From Hofstenia miamia (lineage: Eukaryota > Xenacoelomorpha > Acoela): DNA of 64,000 bases. Below, piece by piece: positions 46,534 to 56,279 of this stretch. The position numbers and the translations under genes were made by a program. The stretch spans positions 1,091,284-1,155,283 of the forward strand of contig SCFE01000013.1 of NCBI GenBank assembly GCA_004352715.1. The letters run 5' to 3'. Under the pieces are notes generated by a model. The model made no database searches and was not told the DNA's origin. It worked only from the letters and a program-made list of their open reading frames with translations. Each line of letters opens with the position of its first letter. Positions within the stretch are counted from its first letter, which is position 1.

Positions 46534-49500
46534 CAATGACTTTATTTAGCCGCTGAAGGCATACACAACAAAAAAATAAAAACAAGTCAAGTTTTACGGC
46601 AGCGAGGACAGTCACAGGAGATGAAATAGGAGCAAATGGAAGAGTAGGCGAAGTTGGAGAAGGGCTCAGCAAAGAGGAAAGCCATCAAAGATTCCTTGAA
46701 GCTCAGTGGCGGGGAAAAGAAATCAATCGCTGTTGGAGGGTTGCGAGTCAAGATGTAATTAGCAGCAGTACAAGCACGATTGAAAAACGAGTGAAGGGTG
46801 CGATGTTTCTTTGTACGACGAATGGAGAAGGTGACAACATCATCAGAGCGAGTGCAGCAGGAATTAGAGAACTTAATGAAATCAAAAGGATCAAGATCCA
46901 ATTTGCGAGTCAGTAGTCGATTGAACAGAAGGAGATCACAGGCATGGAAGTAGAGTGACAGCGGGAGAGTGGAGAATTTCATGCGAGTGTCTTTATAGTC
47001 CAAAGAGGAAATCCATTTGAAAGCGCGTTTCTGGAAACGTTCCATTGAGTGGAACAAAGCACGAGAAGGCCACCAACAAGGAGACGCGTAGAGAAGAATG
47101 GCGCGAGGAATGGACTTGAACAAAGAGAGTTTCACAGCGGACGAGGTATTAAAAGGAACATTACGGAAAAGGGCAAATAGCGAGGAATTAGCTTTGCGGA
47201 GACGCAAAGACACATGTCCAGTCCAATTTAAGTTTGCAGCAAGTTGAACTCCAAGATGAGTGTGATGAGGCGCAAAGTTCACAGGTAGAGGCAAATCAGA
47301 AGGGGGAGCCACAGAAAAGGAAATACCACATGTCTTGGTAGTGCTAAAATCAAGATGGTTGACAGAGGACCAAGTAGACAAGTGTTCAAGATCAGAAAAA
47401 ATGTTCGAAGCAAAAGACCAACCAAAATCAAAAATCGCAGTGTCGTCGACATACAACAGGCAAGACGAGTTGAGAACAGAATGAGGGAGGTCGTTAATGG
47501 CAACAAGGAAGAAAAGAACAGCAAACACTGAGCCTTGAGGGGCACCACTAGTAACGGGGACAGGAGAAGAGATAGACGAGTTGATTTTGACACACTGGTG
47601 GCGATTGGTCAGGTAAGACTGGAACAGTTCGATGAAATCCACATCAAAACCAAATAAACGTAACTTGTCAAGCAGAATGGAATGAGGGAGGCGATCAAAC
47701 GCTTTTGAGATGTCAAAAAAGATAATACAACCAGGATCATTACTATCAGAGTGAAAGTAGCAGTTTTCGATCAGAGTGAGCAGATTCGTAATCGTAGAGC
47801 GACCAGGAAGGTTGCCATGCTGAGAGGAAGAGATGAGGTGACGAATTTTTGGGAATACATAACGAAAAACAAGGCGTTCGAAGATGATAGATAGTCGAGA
47901 TAGAATAGCTATTGGGCGGTAGGACGTGACCTGCGAGGAGGGAAGCTAATTAGATTTTAACAGCGGAGAAATCCAAGATGTCTTCCAACAGGCGGGATAG
48001 CGCTTAGTGGAGCAAATGAAGGTGTAAAGATGCTTTAAATGGATAGAAAGTCTGGAGGAGGTTTCATGAATTACAAAGGAAGGAACACCGTCAGGATTAC
48101 AAGGACCAGACAACTTGCAAGATTTAAGCATGAGAGAAATATCATGGGCATTGAAGACCATATCACAAAGTCGGATTAGCGGGGAGGCAGCAGGCGGACC
48201 AGGGCACATGGAGACAGGTACAGAGAAGTTAGACGCAAAATACGCGTTGAACAGATCAGCTTTCTCCAGGTCAGAGTGAGCAGAAAGAAGGTTCCATCTC
48301 AAATTGGGGAGCTCAGGCTTGGAATGAAGAGAACGCAGGAAGGAATAAGAGTCTTGAAGAGAACCGGACGAGAAGCTGGACAGAAAAGAGACTGTCAAGT
48401 TCCATAAAATTGATAACATCTTCTGTGAAAGAAGCAAGCTTTGGAGTAGCAGTAGTACCAGAATGGCGCTTGTAAGATTCCAATTTATTCAAGGAGTGCA
48501 CAGTAAGGGACGAAAAATAGAAAGGAAGAGAAGCATGCTTTTTCCACCGACGAGGAACATAAGAAGAAATAACTTGATGAAAGAAAGTGAACCAATCGTC
48601 AAATGAGAAGGAATCACTAAAAATGGGCAGCGAAGATGAGAGATCAGCATTAAGTGACAGAAAGTCACTGTTAAATCGAGCATATTGTGGAGCAGCCAGA
48701 TTAGCAGATGGAGAAGTAGAGTTGACAAACAGATTGAAGCTGACGAATGAGTGATCTGAATCAGGGTGAGAGCACAGAAGTAAATCAAGCAGGGAGGAGC
48801 TGGAAGTAGGAGAAAATACAAGTTGTTTAAGAGATTAGCAGGCAAAAACTTCTAAAACTGCAGACTCATAAGTGTCAGTAGAGTCGAACGCATTCCAGCA
48901 GACATTAGGAAGATTGAAGTCACCACAAACAAGAAAATGAGGACGAATGGAAAAGCCAAGGTGACGAGAGAGGNNNNNNNNNNNNNNNNNNNNNNNNNNN
49001 NNNNNNNNNNNNNNNNNNNNNNNNNNNNNNNNNNNNNNNNNNNNNNNNNNNNNNNNNNNNNNNNNNNNNNNNNNNNNNNNNNNNNNNNNNNNNNNNNNNN
49101 NNNNNNNNNNATTGAAGTCACCACAAACAAGAAAATGAGGGCGAATGGAAAAGCCAAGGTGACGAGAGAGGTAGGTAGACTGGTCATGAAAAGACTCGAA
49201 CATAGATGATAAAACAGCAATGGGAATGCAAAAGGCACTTTTCGAAGGAGGGTTGTAAACGCAGAGCAGAGAAACAATGTGGTCACTGAGAACAAAAGCA
49301 CAGCCACAACAGAAATCGAAGGATAATGAATCGAAAGAAATGGGGCGGATGTCAAGGTTAGGAAGACGAGAGGCAATGAGAACACCACCATGGCGACCAC
49401 TGGATTGATCCATGCAAGAAAGAAATTTAAGAGTAGAGTTGGGAAAAACAACACTATCAGCAACAGCAGGATCAAGCCAGGTTTCAGTGATGAAAATGAA

Positions 49501-51732
49501 GTCAACAGGAGACAGCAAGAAGAAATTGTAAAAGCTGAGACGACGGTTCAAAGATACAAGACTGTGGGCATTGGCAAGCAATATGGAAAAGCCAGAGTTA
49601 CGGGGAGGAGGAAGATCAGAGTGAGATAGTCAGTCACGGCAAGGCGCATTACGGTGGTGGGGACGGAGGCCAAACGATTGGCGCTCATCGTCAGAGAGGC
49701 GATAATAACAAATCAAAACGCCTTCAGACCACACATCAGGATTCATGAGTGCACGATGAGACTCTTGATCGCAGACAACATGGAAGGATACAAATGGAGA
49801 GTCAGGACGTGGAGGAATGGAAATGACATCATCAAATTGTAGAGAGGAAGAACGAAGGTGGTCAGCAACATCTAAGGTATACACAGAGACAGCAAAACTG
49901 CCAACATAGATATGAGCTTTGTGGGGAGGCGGTGGAAGTGAACTAATAGGAACAGCAGGGAGACAGCAGGAAGCACTAGAACCAAAAACTGGACGAGGAC
50001 GATTACGGTTAGTAGATAAAGGGATAGACTGCTTAGAAGGATGCGGTAGAACAGAAGGAGGAGCAAGCACGGATGTGAAACTCGGAGCAGGATGACTGGG
50101 GAGAGATGAGACAGAACGTGAGGCAGCAGCACTGTAGGAGAACATTTGGGATTGTAGTGAGGAAACATCAGAGGAAAGCTGTGTGAGGGATTCAGATAAA
50201 GATGATATGACGCCAGGGGCATCGTTGGAGGACGGAGTCGAGGTAGAGAGAGCAGTGACCACTTGGCGCAACAACGAAATGATGGCGTCTTTCTTCAGAC
50301 CACCAACAGCGGAGGCAAACTGGGCATCGCTCAAATTTTTGAGGTCGGACAGCGAAATTGTGGGCATAACTGAAATCTAATTAGTCAAGCTCCTCAAAGA
50401 TTAAGATGTGGTGAAAGCAAAAGGACAGATTGAAAATTAACTATGTACAGTTTTTCTTAGGTCTGTAATTGAATTCCCTGCAAAATATTTTCATCTCTTG
50501 TTTATATATTGCGTTATTTACCTGTACATAACTGTCAACCAGAGCACCACAAAAATTGAGTAGCGATGGTCATTCATGTCATATATTTTTCAAAGCTTAC
50601 AATAGAAAGTTATGAGGTATACAAACTAAGTCCACTGTGCTATTTAGTTTCTCAACTGTGAATTTTCTAATACATTTTGCATCAATAACATTCCTGTTAA
50701 GTTCTCGACAGTTGAGTTACAAAAAATACGAAAATGAAAAGATAAGCCAATTCAGTTTACACTCCACTCTATTTAAAATCATAATGGGGCATCCCTCTTC
50801 GAAATAAAAATTATTACAAATAATGTGTATCAATCGAAGAGGGCCTTTGGAGTTTACATAATATTAAAGTGAACTGTTAGACAGGAATACCAATTAGGAA
50901 TTTTGAGAAAGCAATTTTTTGTACGCATAGCAAATTCAAGAATTTGATTTGTAATATACGCATTGTCAAATACAGAAGAAACTATTCGGAGACTATAAAA
51001 CCGCAATTTTGTCAAATTTTCTTTTACATGCTTTAATCTCGACTAACCAATTAAATGCCAATTTCAATGATGACATTAAAAAATTTTGAGACTGAATTAT
51101 TATGTCTCTGAATCAACTTCATAAGCATACAAAGGCAAAACTTTCAGCAAAGAATTCATATCAATTTGAGGGTACAAAACAACATTAAGTGATTCTAACT
51201 GTTATGCTAATAAAACAATATGGTATTTAAACTAAAATAATATTCAATACAATTTTTGTCAAGCTGGGAAATCATAAACTGTTATCTGGTTGAAATTTAA
51301 AAAATTATAAACAAACCAAAATGACAATCAAATTTAAATGCATGAATTAGAAAATTTCTAAATTTAGAATTATTTAACAAGTATTTGAATAAAACTACCT
51401 TACAATCTTTTAATGCTGTAACGATTCCCGAACCGTAATATATGCTACTAATTTCATCACCATTAACTTTGGAAGCAATATTACTACATAGTTTCTAAAA
51501 ATATGTTAAGATTCAAATTTAATCATTCTCAAACCTTGCTATTTGATATCTTATGCTTCAATAATGAAAGTCCACTGGTAGCATAATAAAGAGTTTGCAG
51601 GTCTTCTGAATTCAAAAAGCTCTCTAATAATGATATTAAACGAGGCAAATCTGATGATATCGTAGTGGCAATGTGTTGTGAAACAGCAAATGAAATTATG
51701 CACAGAAAAAAACCTAATTTTAGGAATTTCAT
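38215..51732 (-). CDS. RPN2: Ribophorin II, oligosaccharyltransferase subunit, 12 exons
   Basis: Subunit of the ER-membrane complex that transfers glycans to Asn residues. Exons (CDS): 51535-51732, 51399-51494, 43242-43350, 43136-43199, 42846-43056, 42426-42730, 42257-42383, 42121-42215, 39276-39477, 39036-39230, 38564-38773, 38215-38337. All junctions have GT/AG and keep phase, giving 644 residues (vertebrate proteins are about 630). MKFLKLGFFLCIISFAVSQ is a signal peptide; family landmarks include LQTLYYATSGLSLLKHK, FLQLEGGIGVTGLFLDGAF, HQAFVRLLHQESNQEIFF, LIIGDAVIDNPFMWNFADV and FRVPEKRPSTVVSS. Three membrane helices lie at about 546-570, 582-604 and 606-630, the normal C-terminal topology. 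I prefer Met at 51,732 over one 14 codons upstream because the signal peptide starts there. The last exon could instead splice at 38,246 onward; read straight through it ends properly. Introns 2 and 8 hold transposons. Confidence 0.95.
40554..41975 (+). mobile_element. DD37D mariner in RPN2 intron 8
   Basis: Inverted ends CAGGGTGCCCCTTTAAAAAC (40554) and the matching complement ending at 41975; sub-terminal CGGTACTTTTTG matches CAAAAAGTACCG. Left flank is TA; the right flank reads CA, so one side of the target duplication appears mutated. Inserted opposite to the direction of RPN2. Confidence 0.85.
40741..42088 (+). pseudogene. DD37D transposase, N-terminus broken
   Basis: The start MPHLSDLQREVITLFKTES (40741) is followed by a frameshift near 40,830 and an in-frame stop near 40,880; from about 40,885 the frame is open. 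Helix-turn-helix: RQIASALNISKGTVHNIL. Catalytic blocks: ICFSDKDFTLSP, WTWQQDGAKAHTAKD and SPDLNVLDYCVWG, with 37 residues between the second and third Asp. An insert rich in Lys (GQDDIPRYKRKKKTVNQ) separates the first two. Family end DNGGHFEYFL lies near 41,858, but the frame runs on past the right inverted end to 42,086. Distinct from the family at 4,463. Confidence 0.8.
43987..45315 (+). mobile_element. Tc1-type transposon in RPN2 intron 2, inactive
   Basis: Ends CATTGCTGTGCAAATTAATT (43987) and a complement ending CAGCATTG at 45315, flanked by TA on both sides. Transposase pieces on the plus strand: ITIRQISERLGVTKSTVGRL (helix-turn-helix), LPIKRNRLQWAHDHKDWDV, IFQQDLSGYHTSRKMMEKL and, after a frameshift, PWPGNLPNINPIKNLWAIVK. 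The catalytic Glu of NPIENLW is Lys here. Stops at 44,362, 44,716 and later. Inactive. Confidence 0.85.
45940..46495 (+). pseudogene. DD37D mariner fragment, internally deleted
   Basis: SVRSLASADVSYGTMQTVLK and RPKDCREQSFFW-like N-terminal pieces are joined directly to VPMDFAIWSIIESKARSSN and LKACWDEISEETV, which match the block around the third Asp of the intact transposase at 4,588-5,607. The catalytic middle is gone. Confidence 0.7.
46496..46533. repeat. (AAT)n microsatellite / LINE tail
   Basis: AAT run at the 3' end of the minus-strand LINE; read with the LINE it is an (ATT)n tail after TAAATAAAGTCATTG. Confidence 0.9.
46587..49629 (-). pseudogene. LINE ORF2: endonuclease and reverse transcriptase
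   Basis: Endonuclease: LLANAHSLVSLNRRL, FIFITETWLDPAVADS, GRHGGVLIASRLP and FLVCGDFNLPNVCWNAFD. RT: SYRPIAILSRLSIIFERLV (domain 1-2), FFDISKAFDRLPHSILLD (domain 3), TSGAPQGSVFAVLFF (domain 4), LLYVDDTAIF (catalytic), HTHLGVQLAANLNWTGHV and LYASPCWWPSRAL (thumb), ending SYFISCDCPRCRKT. No Met precedes the endonuclease core. Lesions: frameshift near 48,430, TAG at 47,946, and a changed domain 4 (FAV where LGP is usual). The gap at 48,974-49,110 is flanked by the same 61 bp twice. Confidence 0.85.
48913..49171. other. Gap of 137 N with duplicated flanks
   Basis: 48913-48973 and 49111-49171 are the same 61 bp with one difference, either side of the gap. Confidence 0.9.
49630..50367 (-). CDS. LINE ORF1 protein
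   Basis: 245 residues from ATG 50,367 to TGA 49,630. N-terminal half: ISLSDLKNLSDAQFASAVGG, a helical region (SSLSESLTQLSSDVSSLQSQ) suited to coiled-coil assembly, then a Ser/Pro-rich linker. C-terminal half: KAHIYVGSFAVSVYTLDVA and SPFVSFHVVCDQESHRALMN, ending in DVWSEGVLICYYR. This nucleic-acid-binding-like domain recurs in ORF1 of several LINE groups. The stop UGA is followed in the same frame by CUA and the endonuclease. Confidence 0.7.
   Translation of the reverse strand: MPTISLSDLKNLSDAQFASAVGGLKKDAIISLLRQVVTALSTSTPSSNDAPGVISSLSESLTQLSSDVSSLQSQMFSYSAAASRSVSSLPSHPAPSFTSVLAPPSVLPHPSKQSIPLSTNRNRPRPVFGSSASCCLPAVPISSLPPPPHKAHIYVGSFAVSVYTLDVADHLRSSSLQFDDVISIPPRPDSPFVSFHVVCDQESHRALMNPDVWSEGVLICYYRLSDDERQSFGLRPHHRNAPCRD
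50401..51398. other. RPN2 intron 2, no further feature
   Basis: AT-rich intron sequence between the LINE and exon 2; nothing recognised. Confidence 0.6.
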
Positions 51733-52559
51733 AACTAAAAATATTCGATTGATTACAAAAGCAATACATTTCAAATAGGCTTATTTTAAGGCATTGATTT
51801 ATAAAAATCTCATAGAAGTACGTGTCACAAAAGTCTAACTAATTTTTAAAACTATGAGATTATCAAACAGCGCCATGCCAAATTGAGAAAAGTTTGTAAA
51901 TTGCGTATTTGACGTTACAAAATTCAACAATATAGTAAAGTTACAAATTTGTTATCTAGATCTAGATAAGACAGACGGAGCTGGTTAAATAACATTCTTG
52001 CCATTACCTGATTTACATAAGTTAAACAAATTTCGGCGAAGGTATAGAATAGGGTGCACGCGGTTCACTGTGACAAAATAATCACGAATATAAGGTAAAA
52101 AACTATCAGAAATGCAATAACATGCTAAAAAATAATAGATATAATTAACCAAATTCTTAGCACGTGGTAACATGCGATAGCACGCGGTATTTATTTAAGG
52201 TAGAAAAGTTTGTTTATACAAATCTATGCATTTCTAGTTTCAATCAAGTCCCTAACAGGTGAAATTTCCAAATACATTGTTGTAAAAATATAAATATATT
52301 AATTTCGATTATTCAATGCGTTGTACTCGTATTATTTTAACAACTAATATGTGAGTACATAATTTTTACATAAAAATCTTTTTAATGCCGTCTTGTACAT
52401 ATGTGAATTCCCATATTTAAGGCAATGGCTAACTCTGTAAAAAATTTCTGAATTGATCAATCTCCTTAGGCCATTGCACCTCTTTAGAAGAAGAAGAAGA
52501 AACGTCTATTGTCACTTTCATACAAAATTAAAGATCATTGGATTGGAGTTAAAAAAAGT
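51733..52559. other. Region upstream of RPN2
   Basis: Would contain the RPN2 5' UTR and promoter on the minus strand; no TATA box or initiator could be singled out in this AT-rich sequence. A short GAA run lies at about 52,488-52,501. Confidence 0.5.
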
Positions 52560-53540
52560 AGTCATGGTTGGGAAGAGCTGTCGCCTACGCAGCTCAAGCT
52601 TGGTTCTTGCGATTTGATAACTTCCAGATGACCTGATAGAGGGAATAAGGATATGAAAGTGATGATTTTCCTGCCGTGTTCTTTTAAAAAGATTTTCACA
52701 TATATATTTCCTGCGCTTGACAATAGAAGAGGACAGCCAATTATTTTTGCAGTTGAGTTCAGTATCATCTGCATTCTCCCAGGAAGAGTGGCTCCGACAC
52801 CTGTGAACAATAGAGAACAGTAATAAAAAATGAATAGAACTGTACTTTCAAGGATACTATTTAATTCTTTTGCATTGCATATATGTTTGAGACTTCTAAG
52901 AAGTCTGCAGGACGCTTTTTTACTTCTACTCTCAACATCAGCTTGTCATGATAAATTAGAGTCTATATTAACACTAAGAATTTTGCTGTATTTCGTCTGG
53001 GAGCCTCAAAAAGACTTTCATAATGCTAATAACAGTTTGTTGACTCTTCTTAGAATTGAATTTAAGATTATTTTGTTCACAAAACTTTATGATATTATTC
53101 ATGTCAGTGTTAATATGCTCCGGAATTCGAATAATCGAAGTGATATCGTTAGCAAATTTGAGCAATAACCCATGCTCGCCTTCAAGGTCACTGATATAAA
53201 CAATGAAAGAGTGGATCCAATGATGTACCCCTGACGGACTGAGAATACTATATAATTCACTGTTACTGCCGGCATATGAAACATAGAACTTTGTACCGTG
53301 GAGGTACGACGTGGGCCAAGCAAGAATATCACGAGGGCAACCAAACCGACGCAACTTGACCAGAAACTTGTTGAAATAAATGGTATCGAAGCTTTGATCA
53401 TGTCAAAAGCCTGTATCAATCCCCATCATCCAAGATCTTTGAAACGTGGTCAATGAGATAGATTAGTCAGTGCAAGTTAATTTCTCATTTTGTTAAACGA
53501 ACTGGGCTTGATCCACTATACGAAACAAAGTGGGCTTAAT
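52560..53540 (-). pseudogene. LINE RT remnant
   Basis: Minus-strand: LRRFGCPRDILAWPTSYLHG (after domain 3), YISDLEGEHGLLLKFANDIT (catalytic box, FAND for YADD), NNIIKFCEQNNLKFNSKKSQ, and after a break TGVGATLPGRMQMILNSTAK with IIGCPLLLSSAGNIYVKIF (thumb). Frameshifted; the catalytic Asp pair is lost. Confidence 0.7.
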
Positions 53541-54684
53541 TGTCTTTAACGACATGCTCCCAAGAGCCTTCGCTGGAGAAAAGAGAAATAGACCGCAGAT
53601 CGTCAATACTTTGAAGAAAATGATAATTATGATGAGCTACATGCTGTTAGGTGCGAAACAAGTAAAATGACCCTGATTTTGAATCAATTTGTGCATAATC
53701 CTTCAATTATAAAAGGCCCTATGTTGAGTCCCATATACATATTCAATATAAGTATGAAATTGTGTAATTCCATACGTTTGGGTATATATATTTGAATTTT
53801 CAGTAATATTTGCATATCGATAGGCGCATGGTAATTGCACGCCGGGAATGCTTTACATCCGCACTGTACAAAATATATGTATAACAATATTAGCGGAATG
53901 TATATTTATGCATTAAAAATTTATGCAACGCGGTCATGTTACATATAAATTCGGTTTTACTAATCGGTAAATAAAATGTCGAAATAATACAAATCGGAGA
54001 ACAAATTCTCTGAAAATGCAAAGCGGTTGCAAAGTATAGAAGTTCCAATTTATTTAAAAATTACAACTAAGGTCTTGATTTACACTAAAAATGCATAGAT
54101 TTGCATGAATGTACTTGTTTAATAATAGTTAATTTTTTAATGAATTAAAAGTTTTCTGTGCTATTATTTTTTGAATTTTTTATATATATTATTGCATTTA
54201 CCATCGTTTTTTACCATATATTAGTGTTGTTTTGTCCGCGTGCTCTGCATGTTCTACATGCACCCTATTCTATACCTTCGCCCAAATGTCTATTTATTGT
54301 GTTAAATTATTTAACTAAGATGTTATTTTCGATTAAACGACTTCCTTTTTGAATACATATAATACTATATACATTAAAATGTTAACTAATACATCGAAAA
54401 AATTTTGATAAATTACCAAAGTTTAAAGAATATCTTATTTCGATAATGAATGATAAAATCCACTGCCCAACCCAGACCTAACTATTTTAAGCTTGCACTA
54501 TTTAAGTTGTATTCTGCATTAAATTTTCATTTATAAATGTATTTATATAGGGAAGCACGTGCGCTTATATTTGTCAGGAAGTGATTATTTTACACGGTTA
54601 TACTAATACTGTATGACTGAACCCAGTTCAAGTACAACATTTTTTGAAGAAATTTTCCGATACCAAGACAATTCAGTGTTTTTA
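53541..54684. other. No gene seen
   Basis: AT-rich; no recognisable frame. Confidence 0.55.
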
Positions 54685-54686
54685 TA

Positions 54687-55235
54687 CAGGGTGGGTCATA
54701 AGTCCCAATACAATGCACTGATCAGAAATATTTTAATCATTTAAATGTCAAACAAACAGAATCCAACAATAGAGTAACGAGAATGAATTTGAATACTTTC
54801 ACGATAAACTCTGTTATAATATATCATTTTGAGTCACTTTTAATTTTTAAATTTAAAATAAATCAATTCCACAATTTAAAACAAACACAAATATTATCCA
54901 GGTTTAACTATTGATTAGGCATATTGGCAATCAAGCGAATCAGTATGAGTGCCGTCAGAGTCAGAACACAGTTGGATCCTTCATCAGGTTCTTACGGACA
55001 TTTTCTCCAGCGTATTCAAGGAAATGGTTTGGAATGCTTTGTTAACTGCTTTTTTAATTTATTTTAAATTTTAACAATAAAAGTGACTTAGCAAAATGAG
55101 ATATTATGACAATTGATTGTGAGAGTATTCGAATTCGTTCTCGTAGCTCTATTCTTGGATGTTATGTTTGCTTTCATGCAAATGATTAAAATATTACTGA
55201 TCAGTTCAATGTATTGGAACTTCTAGCTCACCCTG
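54687..55235. mobile_element. Mariner-type MITE with long inverted ends
   Basis: 549 bp flanked by TA (54685-54686 and 55236-55237). Ends CAGGGTGGGTCATAAG and, inverted, CAGGGTGAGCTAGAAG, with inverted similarity continuing about 150-200 bp inward (shared ACTGATCAG, ATTTTAATCATTT, AAACAGAATCCA-like blocks). The centre (about 54,930-55,050) may hold a decayed C-terminal scrap of a mariner transposase. No transposase frame, so dependent on a helper element. Confidence 0.8.
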
Positions 55236-55237
55236 TA

Positions 55238-56239
55238 GCTAAAAAAATTTTCAATTGATTGTAGAGAGCGAAGTTTAAAAAGTGAAATTTCGATCAAGTT
55301 CGAGTAATAATGAAGTCTATTCCGAGTTTTTCAGATTTAGATTCGCAGGCTCATTCAAATTTGCTATTTTGCAATTCCTGTAGGACATATTCAGGTTTCC
55401 CCTACCAACATGTTTTGTAACAAATTACATTGCATGGCGCCTTATATGCCTCATCAGTATTCTATTAATGTTAAATTTGCAAACAATTTATACTCTATTT
55501 TCAAAGCATATTTTCCATTTTATAGCAGAAATATGTAAAAAAGAACCATGAATTTAGAATTTTATCATAAATTCAGATAGCACTAAAAACATAAAATTGA
55601 TTTTTTTGGTGAATGGAATTTTGTTATCATTAAAACCAATGCTCGTGGGCATTGCAATCGCTTTGCTACTTCTGTCAAGTCTATTTGTGATAACATTAAT
55701 GATCACAAGTCGAAGCATCGGATATACTTGCGTTTGACTCTATAGTGTCGTCTAATAAGTTCTCCGCCAAGAGCTAGCAAAAAACGATTTTCATAGTTTG
55801 GGTGAACATCAATGAACCGAACAAAAGCGTTATGGCCGACAGTATCTAAAACATTCTGAAGCGCAATGGCCACTTTATTAAAACAAGTCGTATTACTATG
55901 TATTTTCAGAAATAATTAGGGTTTTTGCAGAAATTCTTGGTGTTAATTTAAAGGCATTAAACTTTAAATTTCCTTGAGGAAAGCTTTAAATTAATAATAA
56001 CTCTTAAGTAGCTTTATTGTCCATTTTTTGCACTACATCTCTACATATTTACAGAAATTGTATATAGAGGCATATAGATATATACATATATACATTTACA
56101 AGTTAATATTTGCAGATAGACAAGTACAAATTAAAATAAACTAAGCTACAACACATATATAAAAAAATATTCAAAATCACACACATATAACAAGTTAAAA
56201 TACTAATTTACATTAAGTTTTTTCGATGCATTCATTGTT
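55238..56239. other. No gene seen
   Basis: AT-rich; nothing recognised apart from short simple repeats near 56,060-56,090. Confidence 0.5.
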
Positions 56240-56279
56240 TTTGAGTAACCTAGTTAATGTTTGTGTTTAATCAGGTTTT

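Larger units (their letters stand above)
46534..50400 (-). mobile_element. Nearly complete APE-type LINE (CR1/Jockey group) in RPN2 intron 2
   Basis: Two-ORF LINE in the same direction as RPN2, less AT-rich than the surroundings. ORF1 50,367-49,630, endonuclease from about 49,629, RT to 46,587, then an (ATT)n tail. Damage is limited: a UGA between the ORFs, a frameshift near 48,430, one TAG (47,946-47,948) and a 137-base gap. This suggests a young insertion. Confidence 0.85.
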
